This document shows, piece by piece, positions 9,130-19,897 of a stretch of 64,000 bases of DNA. Position numbers and translations under genes: made by a program. Under the pieces are notes generated by a model. The model was not told the origin of the DNA. It did not search any database and saw nothing but the letters and a program-made list of their open reading frames with translations. Source of the stretch: JAMQKA01 sp034521835 (GTDB taxonomy: Bacteria > Bacteroidota > Rhodothermia > Balneolales > Balneolaceae); contig JAXHMA010000001.1 of the NCBI GenBank assembly GCA_034521835.1, positions 522,565 to 586,564 on the forward strand, in the 5' to 3' direction. Numbering within the stretch: the stretch's first letter is position 1; every line of letters starts with the position of its first letter.

Positions 9130-9988
9130 TTACAAATAGTCAAGTGGATCAATAAGCTCCATATCCTGTGAGGATTCTACAAAATAGCGGAGCAGGGGTG
9201 CATGACCAGAGCCAAAGATGACAATTACACGATCATCCGGATTTGTGATTTTAGCCAGGTGACCAAATATCCTGATGTTTCGTCGATGCCACTCCGTAAC
9301 CAGGTTTGATCCTACCCATGTTGTGTCGGCTCCAACCGCGGCCGTTTGGGCGTAATAATTCCGCTGCCTGCCAAGGTACTCTTCCTGGTTGTTGGACCGG
9401 AGAATTTCGCGGATCGTTGAGTTTGAATAAAGTGAGTCATGCGAACGCTTGATACATCTTCCGGGTTTTCTTGAAATATTCAACAAATTCGGTATTGTGC
9501 TTTTTGGCATAGGCAAGAACTTCTCGAAACGGGAACTTGCCATCATGGTCGATAGCATAGAGCTGGGAATGATTGAACCGTTTCCCCAGCCGGAAGCCCA
9601 GCTGCTGGCGTTCGTTCCGTGTCAGTTCATGGTTGCCTTTCCTGTAACGCTGATACATGCTGTCAACATCTGCCTCAAAGCTTTCGCGCGCCTCAATGGC
9701 AACTTTTGTTGGCTCAAAGGTGGAAAGTGAATCAATGACACGCGCTATCTGCCGCTGGTATTTCGGTTTCAGCACGTCCGGAAATGTGACGTTGATGACA
9801 TCCTGTCCCGGGTTGTCAAAATGGGAGGTTCCCAGGATCATAACTTCAGCCTTTTCGTCGGGAGGCGTAGTACCGTTTTGAGCAAAGACTTTTTGAGGAT
9901 GGCCCACCGAAACCAGCAAAACGGCAACTGTTACTAATAATACGCAAGTCCATCTTTTTGATGAAATGAGCTCTAAACAAGAAATCAT
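9130..9988 (-). CDS. DUF5694-like exported protein (one frameshift)
   Basis: The locus reads from 9988 as a signal peptide (hydrophobic VLLVTVAVLLVSVGH, then VFAQNG). It continues with AEVMILGTSHFDNPGQD, VAIEARESFEADVDSMY and GFRLGKRF, then RKMYQ near 9443, where the frame breaks. The rest resumes one base off as RSHDSLYSNSTIREIL and ends DPDDRVIVIFGSGHAPLLRYF...DPLDYL. Joined it is about 285 residues, with the GTSHF and GSGHAP signature positions of DUF5694/TraB-like proteins, which are proposed membrane-associated peptidase-like or regulatory proteins of unknown activity. One base change restores the whole frame, so I treat it as probably intact in life. No partner genes. Confidence 0.7.
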
Positions 9989-10271
9989 GACAATGTATAA
10001 CTACTTAATTTTAAAAGAGATTTTGTGAGATAACACATTACGAAAGTAAGGAGTAATTGTTAAGCACCCGTTGTATATCTGAAGGATAGCGAATTGTATA
10101 ACACTCAGATTCTGGCAGAGACTTAAATCCACAATAACAATGACATGCCGAAGATGGATAAGCCTGGATTTAATTTTAAAACCAGGTTAAAATTTCTTAT
10201 TTCTTAATAGTAAAAGTCCTTTTAAAAATAATTATCTAATCTTGTCAGCTTTAATAATTTATTCTGATGGA

Positions 10272-10714
10272 GTGTCCCGGATTATATTTGTTAGTATAAC
10301 CGCACTTATCATAGCAGCTATTTCTGTTGCGAGCTGTAGTTCTTCTAAAAAAAGTGCCGAAAATGAACAAAACGGGGAGGGGGCTGATGGTAAGATTTCA
10401 GCTGAAAGTCTCGACTCGACACCCCGGAAAACCTGGCTCCAGGTACAGCGCAAGTGCGTCTTTCGGTGCAAGAGACAGAAGAGATGCTCTGGACTTCCGA
10501 AGTGAAAGAAGTATTGGGCTACGGTTCATCTACCCCGCCGCTCGGTATCGGTAAACAGATTGATATTGACGTTACAACGTACTTTAAGAATACGAATGAG
10601 AATCCCCGGGAGATGGCAGAGCGTGAAGAGCTGATCTGTGTAATTCGTCATCGTGAGTTACGCCAGGGGTCTACGGCTTCGAGCTGGAGCCTGGTTAAAG
10701 TTTTTGAGCAATAG
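10272..10714 (+). CDS. Lipoprotein of unknown function (one frameshift)
   Basis: A GTG start at 10272 (an in-frame TTG 30 bases upstream is an alternative) gives a hydrophobic leader ending SVASC, a good lipobox, then an acidic Ser/Lys/Glu linker. The frame breaks in a CCCC run near 10422; with one more C it continues as PENLAPGTAQVRLSVQETEE and ends SLVKVFEQ. The mature domain (~100 residues, with KQIDIDVTTYFKNT) is unrecognised. It precedes the T9SS-type surface protein by 16 bases and is probably co-transcribed with it. Confidence 0.6.
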
Positions 10715-10730
10715 TTAAAAAAATATCCTC

Positions 10731-13700
10731 ATGAGGAAATTAAGACATATTTTATTAGGAATGATGGTGGCGTGTCTGGCCGTCGTCATTATATGGAATT
10801 TCATCTCTCAACCAACGATAATAGATTCATCCGGCTTGGAGAAAACCGGCACAGAAAACCGGATTGAATCGGGCCTGCTGCTGGATGACGGGATGAGCAA
10901 GCAGGAGACAAAGGCGGCCCGCCAGGACTATTTTTTCCGGTTGCTTAGAAATCCGGTTACCAACGAGATTCCGGTAAACATCAGGGCGCGGGAGCTGGAC
11001 TTCGCGCAACGGTTACCCAAACATACAGTAGGCGGCCGGTATGCAAAGGGCGCCGCAGCCACGCAAAGTCAACATACGCCGTATGAATGGATTTCTGCAG
11101 GTCCACAGGATGTGGGAGGACGAACCCGGGCGCTCGGTATTGATCAGCGCGATCCCAATATCATTATTGCCGGCGGGGTTTCCGGGGGGATCTGGAAATC
11201 GACCGATGGTGGCGACAGCTGGGAGATGAAATCTGATCCCAGCCAGAATATGAGTGTTACATATCTTGCGCAAGATCCTACCGCACCGGACACATGGTAT
11301 TATGCTTCAGGTGAATTTATCGGGAATTCTGCCACCGATCAGGGCGGACGGTGCTCCTTACTTTGGAACCGGGATCTTCAAATCAATTGACAACGGTGAG
11401 TCGTGGTCCCGCTTGTCCTCAACTGCAGATACCGATGTAACTTATAATAGTCCTTTTGATTTTATAAGTCGCTTGATCGTGAGTCCGCAGTCTGGGACGA
11501 TTTTTTGCGGGTAATAGTTTTGGTATTTATCGCTCTACGGATGACGGTAGTAGCTGGAATCGGGTGCTTGGGGATGGCGAACGCTTTTTTGACGTGAATG
11601 TAGCCCCGGATGGCCGCCTTGTAGCCGTGGTTTCTGAGGATGGCAACGGTTCGGAAGATCCCGGCGTGTATGTTTCAACCGATGATGGAGCTAGCTGGAC
11701 TAACATTACCCCCAATACCTTTCCCAGTACGCATCAGCGAAGCGTGGCTTCTTTTGCTCCTTCCGATCCATCCATGCTTTACGTTTTTTCCTATAAGGGA
11801 GGCGGAAGCAACCAGGGCATCAGTTTTCATAAGTTTACCCTCAACGAAGCCGGGACGGACACACTTTCCACGGAAGACCGCTCTCCCAATATACCAGATT
11901 TCGGTGGTTCTGTCGGTGATGTAAACGTTCAGGGCGGCTACAACATGGTGGTGAATGTGAAGCCGGATGACCCGGATTATGTATTTGTTGGTGGAATCAA
12001 CCTGTTTCGGTCGGAGAATGGATTCGCAACAGGTCCTCCAATAATGCAGACAGTACCAAAGCCAAATACTGGATCGGCGGATATTCTCGGGCCAACAACG
12101 TTTCGCTTTATGAAAATCAACATCCGGACCAGCATGTAATGGCCTTTCACCCATCGAACCCGGATACCGTTTGGACCGGCCATGACGGCGGACTAAGCCT
12201 TACCGAAGGCATTTCAGACAGCGTCGTTTCATGGGTGGACCGGGACCAGGGATATATTACCTCACAGTTTTATACGGTGGCTATCGATGATGATACGACC
12301 GATACCCTGATTGGCGGCGGTACCCAAGATAATGGATCTCCCTTTATTGAAGTGGATGAGAATTTCAACCAGGTTGCGTCTTCAGTTGATGCTTCCAGTG
12401 GTGACGGTTCATACGCCCATTTTGCCGATTCAATGCTGTTTGTTTCGTCCCAGCTTGGCAATGTAATTAGATATGATTTAAGCCCGTCTGGCACGTACGA
12501 GGCCAGGGCGATTGTACAGCCTTCCGGCGCGCGTAATCAGTTGTTCATCCATCCCTACATGGTGGATCCGAATAATAAAAGTGTCATGTATTATCCGGAT
12601 GCCAGCTCGTCTGGTACTCCGCGAATCTGGGTAAATACCGAAATTGACGAGGTTTCCAATACCAATCCCGGTGGGACTTCCCAGGGATGGAACGCGCAGG
12701 AACTGGATCTTCCCAATGGATTTTTGATCTCCACGCTAGAAGTTAGCAGGCGCCCCTCGAACGTGCTCTATTATGCCGCCTCCTATGCACCCTCCTCAAA
12801 CGACGAAAAACCGCGTATGTTCAGAGCCACCGATGCCAGTGGTGCCTTCAATGTAACCGAAATTTCTATCCCCGACGCAATTTCGGGCGCGTATATTCAC
12901 GATATCGCGCTCAACCCGGTAGACTCGGATGAGGCGATTGCCGTGATGTCTAACTACGGGATTATAGGAATTTACCACACCAGTAATGCCGGAGAAAACT
13001 GGACGGCCATTGAAGGCAACCTTTCCGATGATGAGTCAGGCAGCGCAGGGGAAGGTCCCTCTATACGAAGTGCCACAATTATGCCAACCGGCACCAGCAC
13101 TATCTACATGGTGGGAACCAGCGTGGGACTATTTTCAACCCAAACGCTGGATGGAAACAGCACAACATGGATGCAGGAGTCACCCGATGGACTTGGAAAT
13201 GCCGTTACCGAATATGTGACCTCCAGGGTTACAGACGGAACAGTTGCGGCGGGTAGTCACGGAAGGGGCATCTTTATGGGCAATTTTCTCGGTGAGTTTT
13301 CAACGCCGGGTCCGCCCGCTACGCCTTCCGGTTTGGTTGCCACTGCTGGAGAAACCTCGGTTGATCTTTCCTGGACGCGAAACCCGGAGGTGGATATTGC
13401 CGGGTACAATGTGTATAAAGGCACCGAATCCAACGAGTTGAGCTTCCTCAAGGAAGTTTCATCAACATCTGCAACGGATGAGAATCCAGATTTTGAGACG
13501 CATTACTATGCAATAACTGCCGTCGACAACGATGGCAATGAAAGCGGTATGACACGCCCGGTGGCTTCCTTCCGCAAGTATCGGGCAATAGATGGGAACT
13601 GGCGATTAGTTGGCTCTCCGTTAGTCTCTGCCGAAGGTGTTTCGATTCCGGACGGCGCAACAATCTATAGCTATGATGGCGCGTATGACCTTACTGAGAC

Positions 13701-14688
13701 TATGGAGAAAGGCCGCGGCTACTGGGTTAAATATTCCGACGATGACAGCCTGGAATATGTCGGGGGAGCGGCAACGAGCCGAAGCGTTGGCTTATCCCGG
13801 GGATGGAATATGATAGCCGGGGTGGGAGATACCATATCGGTGGATGATATCCAGGATCCCGATCGAGTCTTAAGCAATACGCCTGTAAAGGAATACGCTA
13901 ACAACGCTTATAGCGATGCACAGCTTCTTGCGCCCACGGGCGGTTATTTTGTGCATGCACAAAGCGAGGGAGAGATCATTTTACAGGTGGATACGAGTTC
14001 AACTCAGAATAAATCGGTTCCAAAAAAACGAATTGCAGCCGTTCTAACTGACAAGTTTGACAAGCTCACATTCAACAAGAACGGTCGTACGCAATCGCTG
14101 TTTATAAGCCGATCTGCTCTTGATAAAAAGGAAAAGCAGTTTTTTCTGAGGCCTCCCCGGGCACCGCAATCTGGCCTCGACATTCGTACAGCACGCGGAT
14201 ATAGCGTTGTAGATGAGAACCGGGAAGAGATCAATATTTCGGTGTCTTCGTATCCGGTCACCGTGCTGCTCGAATCGACTGGTGATGCCGAGAGAACGTA
14301 CCGGTTGGTGGGCGTCAACAAGAACGAAGAGGTTCATTTCGACCTGATTCCGGGTAAAGCGGTAATGATAAACCAACCCTTCGACCAGTTAAAGTTGACG
14401 GGACTTGAAGGAGACCAGATTCCATTGACTAACGACCTGCAGCCCAATTACCCGAATCCATTTAATCCGAGTACCACCATTGCCTACCAGTTGGCTAACC
14501 AGTCTGAGGTGAAGATGGAGGTCTATAACCTGCTGGGCCGTAAAGTGCAGACGCTGGTAGACAAGAAGCAGGAGGCGGGAACCTACCGCGTGACGTTCAA
14601 CGGCTCGAGCCTGTCCAGCGGCACCTATTTTGTGCGGATCCGAGCGGGTGAGTTTCAAAAAGTTCAGAAGATGACATTAATCAAGTAA
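10731..14688 (+). CDS. Sialidase/sortilin-type beta-propeller protein with Fn3 domain and T9SS type A sorting signal (three frameshifts)
   Basis: About 1,318 residues once joined. Order: N-terminal membrane/signal segment (LLGMMVACLAVVIIWNFI); repeated propeller blades with Asp-box-like motifs (IWKSTDGGDSWEM, FKSIDNGESWSRL, YRSTDDGSSWNRV, VSTDDGASWTNI, HTSNAGENWTAI); a fibronectin type III domain (PSGLVATAGETSVDLSWTRN); and a C-terminal sorting domain beginning LQPNYPNPFNPSTTIAYQL and closing VRIRAGEFQKVQKMTLIK. The last is the T9SS type A signal that moves cargo across the outer membrane. Frames change near 11344, 11512 and 12027, and each break leaves the blade pattern continuous. An N-terminal ~100-residue region (QETKAARQDYFFRLLRNP) resembles leaders of related secreted propeller proteins. 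Role: cell-surface or released protein, ligand unknown. Breaks are more likely read errors than decay. Confidence 0.85.
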
Positions 14689-14695
14689 TGAAATT

Positions 14696-15413
14696 ATGAG
14701 TTACAGAATAACCACGGGCCTGCTAGTTTTTTGCCTGGTATATTTTTCAGCCTGTTCGCTGGGGGGATCCAATGGAGAAGAAGAACCCGGAACCGGTACC
14801 TGTTGAATTTGACGTTTCCATAACCCCTCCCAACTCGGGGCGTATTAGCCTCCTTGGTTCTCAATCTTTTGAGAGTGGAGATACCGTAACAGTGCGGGCT
14901 GAACCGTTCCAGGGATTTTCCTTTTCGGAGTGGACCGGGGGAGAGCAGTCCACCGATAATCCCTTTACGTTTGTAATTGAAGAGGATACCGACCTGATTG
15001 CTAATTTTATCGCCTCCAGCTCCGACTACCAGGTTAACTTCCTGGTCTCTGATACCACGGATACGCTCGATGATCTAAGCCTAGGTTTGCGGGAACAGGC
15101 CACTGACGGTGTCGATGATATCGACGTTGAGATGCCTCCTCCGCCGGCAGGTGGGTTGCACGCGTATTTCCAGTCTGATGTTGATCTTGCCAAAGATTTT
15201 CGCAACGCTGCGGCTTCTTCGGTAACGTGGGATATGCAGCTTCAGGCAGGGCAGGGCGATTCGCTTTTCTTTTCGTGGGAAATACAGGCCAACATCCTGA
15301 ATGGATCGCTTGTTATTCGAAATGAAGATTCATCTGTTGAAGTAAATATGGAGGATGAATCGGAACTGTCTGTCCATACCGATGAGGCCGATCACCTGTT
15401 GATCGAATATTGA
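14696..15413 (+). CDS. Lipoprotein with InlB-type B-repeat (one frameshift)
   Basis: The ATG at 14696, 8 bases after the T9SS protein stop, encodes MSYRITTGLLVFCLVYFSAC, a lipoprotein leader with an FSAC lipobox. The frame is lost between 14760 and 14805; removing one G from the GGGGGG run restores it. It continues as PVEFDVSITPPNSGRISLLG through a divergent InlB B-repeat (TVTVRAEPFQGFSFSEWTG...DTDLIANF), then ~120 residues of beta-rich sequence ending DEADHLLIEY. The B-repeat is typical of surface adhesion or spacer domains. Coupled position suggests it accompanies the secreted propeller protein at the cell surface, for example as an anchor; that is inference. Confidence 0.65.
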
Positions 15414-16195
15414 GCTTGGACTAGATCGGTAGTTTAACTTGATTCGATTTAAGTAAAATGGCAACAACAAGTCTCCACTTGAGGGGAGTTGATCGCCTTC
15501 AGTTGTTCCTGAAGTCGATCTGAGGGGTGTCGGAAGAGATCAAAACGGGCACCTGCCGCCCGAATTCCGAACACCGGTGGAATTCAGGCACCCTCCTCAG
15601 AGGAACTAAGGGATTCAGTGTTAAGCTTGTCATCGGATTCTGGCGCGTAGAAGTCCCTCTTGAAAAGAGGGATGCAGGGAGATTGATAGGCAGGAGTACA
15701 TTACTTGGTCTCCAGACCGTTCTGTCGAGCTATTTCCTTTTTTCTTGGTATTCATTTTTTCTGCGACTCAACAACGAATCAAAAAAGGTACTGTGTCTAA
15801 AGTCAAGCTAAATGAACCGGTGAAGCCTAAATACGTTAGGCTGCTTCGGTAATTTGCCGGTAATGGAACTCCTGATCATATCGCTGTCCACTTTTTCCAC
15901 CGGGGTATCGAAGATATTGTTCTGTCGCAGGCTCTTCTCCAGCTCCTTGCTTTGAAACATGCATCGCCTATTCTCCAACCTTTCCCCGCTACCCCGGACC
16001 CGGTCCCGACCACTATTAAAGGGAGTACTCTTAAAGCACGTAGAGAAAATACTGACGAACTCCTGTTTATATCTTTCTGCCTATCCCGGCCTTGGAATGC
16101 TGAGCGGAGAGCGGCAGGCCCAAAGGAGTTTGGTATACCGGTTAGAAGCCTAGAAGTAAGCAGCCAGCGGGAAGGACCATTAGCAAACTCCGGCC

Positions 16196-16265
16196 GGACG
16201 CTCGAAGCAGGGTTCAGCATTCCCCAGCCTTGATTTTTTGGTTCCTTTTGTATCAAGCCAAAAGG
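16196..16265. repeat. Intergenic repeat with hairpin, copy 1
   Basis: A 38-base core (starting GGACGCTCGAAGCAGGG) is identical to 16566-16603. It is followed by a T-rich tract and the hairpin CCTTTTG-8-CAAAAGG (16244-16265). Similar hairpin-tailed repeats are common between genes in Bacteroidota. Confidence 0.7.
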
Positions 16266-16565
16266 GACACCTCCTAAAATGATTTAGTCTCCAGGCAGAA
16301 CTTTTTAAGCTAATTCTCCTTTCGGTGGGATCCATTTTTTTAGTGGCAAAAAAACGAATCAAAAAAAGCCACCGGCTTCGGTAACCTTTCCCTGAAGGAG
16401 TCTCCACTTCGCTAAAAAAATCACAGATTTTTTCTTCACGCTCTGCTGCGACTCCTTCCCCTAACGGGACGGTCAACGTTACGCCAGGCCGGAAGAGAGA
16501 ACTAAAATTAAGAATGAAGAAGTACTCTCACATTCATCATTTTTAATTCTGTAAAGCGCTATCCC

Positions 16566-16635
16566 GGACGCTCGAAGCAGGGTTCAGCATTCCCCAGCCT
16601 TGAATTTTTCGTCTCTTTTGTTTCAAGACAAAAGG
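16566..16635. repeat. Intergenic repeat with hairpin, copy 2
   Basis: Same 38-base core as copy 1, then a diverged T-rich tract and hairpin CTTTTG-8-CAAAAG (16615-16634). The compensating preservation of both hairpin arms in the two copies suggests that the structure, not just the sequence, has been kept. Confidence 0.7.
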
Positions 16636-16931
16636 GATACCACCTAATGAAGGTTTGACTTCAGACCGTTCTATAGTGCTTATTTTCTTCAAGGTATATT
16701 CATTTTTTTTACGACTCAACAACGAACCAAAAAATCCGCCAAAGAATCCCGGATGTTGGGCTATAGGGCTGGTCTGACCTGGCTTGCTTTGGCTCGCCCA
16801 CCGGCTCTTCGATAAGGTATGGCAGGAATTCTCTTGGACTTTGGGAGATCAGTTCAAAACTAGGAGCTTGAAAAAACTGCTTTTTAGCAGGATTTTTTAA
16901 TCTGAGGTTATTTGCTTTATCACAACAATTA

Positions 16932-18209
16932 CTATTCTGCGTTTAACGGGACCAATACCTCTACGGAAGTACCTTCTCCTTTTGTTGAGGTGATCTTAAG
17001 CTGGCCATCAATGGTCTGTACCAAATGTTTTACCAGCTGGATGCCGAATCCATGCCCCTTCTCTCCACTCGTTCCTGTCGTTGATTCGTTATCCATATTG
17101 ATATCTTGTTCGCGGATTATTTCCAGCGTCTCCGGCTCCATGCCAACGCCCGTATCGCTTACGGTAACATGCAAGGTGTGCGATTCAGGCTGATCATTTG
17201 TAAGCGGTTTGAGGATTAGATCTACGGTAACCTCACCAAACTCAGGGGTGAACTTAACAGCGTTGGAAATCAGGTTGCCAATGATCTGCAGCAGCTTTTG
17301 TTTCGGGAAAACCAGCTGCTGATTGTCCCCGTTGATATTGATAGCTAGATTTACATTCTTCGATTTAGCCTGCGGTTTAAAAAGTTGCTCAAGTTTATCC
17401 TGCAATAAAACCAGGGTAAACTGGTTCTTTTTCGGCTCATTGGCTTCATTGTCCTCTTTTTCAGAATGAGCGCTCAGAATTTCATCAGCAAGTTCCAATA
17501 CGGACTTCCCGCCCTTGTTGATCAGCTCGATCAGCTCCAGGATGTCATCAAAGTTTTTCTCTTCCGCTTCACTTTTGATGATCTGTGCCAACCCAATAAT
17601 TCCGCCTACCGGCCCACGTATATCGTGCAGTACCTTCCTGGGCAGTTCAGAAACTTTGCTCAGCGTTTGCTTCAGTTCATCGATCTTGTGCAAAGATTCC
17701 AGCCGGGTGACAATCTCTTTGGCAATAATGTTGAGCAGCTCAATTTTTTCCGGCGTCAGCTCCTTTTCCTGCTGATCCAGCACGCAGAGTGCCCCAAGGT
17801 TGTTTCCATTTGAGGAAGTTAGTGGAGTGCCATAGTAATACTCCAGGGTGGGATTGTTAGTCACAAAATCGCGCATGTTGAACCGATCATCTTCTTTGAG
17901 ATTCTTAACCTCAAAATCTTCATTACTCATGATGGTGTACTGACACACCGATTCTTCCCGAGGCAACTGGCCAGCATCTATACCATAGCTGGAAACCGAC
18001 CACTGGGTGTAGGAGTCGATCAGGTTGATGAGGGAAATTTCCGTGCCGGCCACGTGGGCTGCAAGCTTGTTTAAATCTCCCAGGCTTTCTTTAATGGTGG
18101 TGTAGTCAAGATCAAGTTCGGTAAGCTCGAGGACACGCTCCAGTTCATTTTCAGGAATTGGAGCCTTTTTTTCTTTATCAATAAGGTCGCTGCCTTGTAG
18201 ATTGTTCAT
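16932..18209 (-). CDS. GAF-domain sensor histidine kinase (mosaic family member 1)
   Basis: 425 residues, cytosolic. A ~36-residue leader (PIPENELERVLELTELDLDY) is followed by a GAF domain (about 40-190; NLIDSYTQWSVSSYG, PREESVCQYTIMSNEDF, NLGALCVLD). Next is a HisKA-like dimerisation segment with H in VLHDIRGPVGGIIG, then a HATPase_c domain with N box NLISNAVKFTP, G1 VSDTGVGMEPE and G2 GEKGHGFGIQLVKHL. All catalytic boxes are intact. The leader and kinase halves are nearly identical to the neighbour at 18522-19781, whose sensor domain is different. Last of the minus-strand KaiC/kinase series. The signal sensed by the GAF domain is unknown. Confidence 0.9.
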   Translation of the reverse strand: MNNLQGSDLIDKEKKAPIPENELERVLELTELDLDYTTIKESLGDLNKLAAHVAGTEISLINLIDSYTQWSVSSYGIDAGQLPREESVCQYTIMSNEDFEVKNLKEDDRFNMRDFVTNNPTLEYYYGTPLTSSNGNNLGALCVLDQQEKELTPEKIELLNIIAKEIVTRLESLHKIDELKQTLSKVSELPRKVLHDIRGPVGGIIGLAQIIKSEAEEKNFDDILELIELINKGGKSVLELADEILSAHSEKEDNEANEPKKNQFTLVLLQDKLEQLFKPQAKSKNVNLAININGDNQQLVFPKQKLLQIIGNLISNAVKFTPEFGEVTVDLILKPLTNDQPESHTLHVTVSDTGVGMEPETLEIIREQDINMDNESTTGTSGEKGHGFGIQLVKHLVQTIDGQLKITSTKGEGTSVEVLVPLNAE

Positions 18210-18336
18210 AATTGTTGTAGATGATTTATGTAGGAATAAAGAACTGTTTTAGATAGGAATGTAACATATTTAAATAATTATTAAAATTATTTAATTTATT
18301 TTACTACCAATTTATGGGAAGTTTATCAAACTTTTT

Positions 18337-18451
18337 TTGATGGTCTGGAATAGGCCTACTTTTTGAATGTAAGTTTGAAAACGGCTCCGGCATCATTCTT
18401 CCTGGTTAACGTCCAAATCAGCCTGGAGCTGATCGGCCAGCCTGTCTGGAT
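18337..18451 (-). pseudogene. 3'-end remnant of a HisKA_2 kinase
   Basis: On the minus strand this stretch translates, with one frameshift, as LADQLQADLDVNQE...NDAGAVFKLTFKK followed by a stop. It matches the last ~40 codons of the kinase at 19898-21733 (QLQAELDINQENDAGAVFKLTFKK). It sits about 130 bases upstream of kinase 1, just as the intact copy sits upstream of kinase 2, so it is a scar of a tandem duplication followed by deletion. Confidence 0.75.
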
Positions 18452-18521
18452 GGGCCCACGCCTGGCGGCTGCGTGCAGTCGATTTTTTAATCTGAGATTA
18501 TTTGCTTTATCACAACAATTA

Positions 18522-19781
18522 CTATTCTGCGTTTAACGAGACCAATACCTCTACGGAAGTACCTTCTCCTTTTGTTGAGGTGATCTTAAGCTGGCCATCA
18601 ATGGTCTGTACCAAATGTTTTACCAGCTGGATGCCGAATCCATGCCCCTTCTCTCCACTCGTTCCTGCCGTTGATTCGTTATCCAGGCTGAGATCTTGGT
18701 TTAGGATGCTCTGAACAATTTCTGGCTCCATACCAACGCCTGTATCATTCACGGAAACCTGCAGCTCGTGTGATTCTGACTGGTTGTTTATCAACGGTTC
18801 CAGTTCCATATTCACAGTTACTTCACCAAATTCGGGCGTAAATTTAATGGCGTTGGAAATCAGGTTACCAATGATCTGCAGCAGCGTCTGTTTCGGGAAA
18901 ACCAGCTGCTGATTGTCCCCGTTGGTATTGATAGCTAGATTGACATTCTTTGATTTAGCGTGCGGTTTGAAAAGTTGCTCAAGTTTATCCTGCAATAAAA
19001 CCAAGGTAAACTGGTTTTCTTTCTGCTCATTGGCTTCATTGTCCTCTTTTTCAGAATGAGCACTCAAAATTTCATCAGCAAGATCCATTACGGACTTTCC
19101 GCCCTTGTTGATCAGCTCGATCTGCTCCAGGATATCATCAAAGTTTTTCTCTTCCGCTTCACTTTTGATGATCTGTGCCACCCCAATAATTCCAGCTACC
19201 GGCGCACGTATATCGTGCAGTACCTTTCTGGGCAGTTCAGAAATTTTGCTTAGCGTTTGCTTCAGTTCATCAATCTTGTGAATAGATTCCAGCGAATCGC
19301 GGCGCGATTTTAGCAGCATTTTAACGCGGGAATTAAAAATGCCGATAGAAACGGGAATGGAAAGAATGTCATCCGCAAAATCCCGGATCTGCTGCGATTT
19401 GTCGAGCGGGCTGTTTGCGCTGGTTAGTAACATCACAGGCAAAAATTCCGGGGCTTTCGTCTTCTTTATCTGCCGGAGAATCTCCAGGTTACTGCGTATG
19501 GAAAATTCATCAATGATGCAGATATCAAACGGCTCCTCATTGATTTTTTGTGGAGCAACAAAAACGGAGTAATGTCCAGGTAAAAATTGCTGGATCAGCC
19601 GCTGATTTTCCTTTCGTTTCATGGATAAAAGAACGACGGGTTTTTCCAGCTCAGCTTGAAGCGTGTTACTGCTGTAGTCAAGATCAAGTTCGGTAAGCTC
19701 GAGAACACGCTCCAGTTCATTTTCAGGAATTGGAGCTTCTTTTTCTTTATAAATGGGGTCGCTGTCTTGTAGATTGTTCAA
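18522..19781 (-). CDS. Receiver-like/histidine kinase hybrid (mosaic family member 2)
   Basis: 419 residues. Residues 1-36 match kinase 1. Residues ~37-165 match the N-terminus of kinase 3 (YSSNTLQAELEKPVVLL...DICIIDEFSIRSNLEILRQI...RDFADDILSIPVS). The remainder matches the HisKA/HATPase half of kinase 1 (VLHDIRAPVAGIIG, NLISNAIKFTP, VNDTGVGMEPE, GEKGHGFGIQL). The N-terminal domain has receiver topology and the central Asp (CIID). It lacks the acidic pair (PVVLLSM instead of a DD motif) and the late Lys (SIPVS instead of KP), so it should be a non-phosphorylated pseudo-receiver. Kinase boxes are intact. Probable product of recombination between its two neighbours. Confidence 0.9.
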   Translation of the reverse strand: MNNLQDSDPIYKEKEAPIPENELERVLELTELDLDYSSNTLQAELEKPVVLLSMKRKENQRLIQQFLPGHYSVFVAPQKINEEPFDICIIDEFSIRSNLEILRQIKKTKAPEFLPVMLLTSANSPLDKSQQIRDFADDILSIPVSIGIFNSRVKMLLKSRRDSLESIHKIDELKQTLSKISELPRKVLHDIRAPVAGIIGVAQIIKSEAEEKNFDDILEQIELINKGGKSVMDLADEILSAHSEKEDNEANEQKENQFTLVLLQDKLEQLFKPHAKSKNVNLAINTNGDNQQLVFPKQTLLQIIGNLISNAIKFTPEFGEVTVNMELEPLINNQSESHELQVSVNDTGVGMEPEIVQSILNQDLSLDNESTAGTSGEKGHGFGIQLVKHLVQTIDGQLKITSTKGEGTSVEVLVSLNAE

Positions 19782-19897
19782 GATTACTGTAGATAATTTA
19801 TGTAGGAATAAAGAACTGTTTTAGATAGGAATGTAACACATTTAAACAACTATTAAAATTCCTTAATCTATGTTACTGCTAATTTAGGAACATTTTG

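Larger units (their letters stand above)
15414..16931. other. 1.5-kb gene-free region of degenerate repeats
   Basis: No supported coding region. It is a patchwork of repeats that also resemble each other: CGACTCAACAACGAA occurs near 15768 and 16712 ahead of A-rich tracts. The segment GACCGTTCT follows CAGA near 15715 and 16665. The 38-base core at 16196 and 16566 is described separately. The pattern suits an accumulation site for decayed insertion sequences or an intergenic repeat family rather than a lost gene. Confidence 0.55.
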
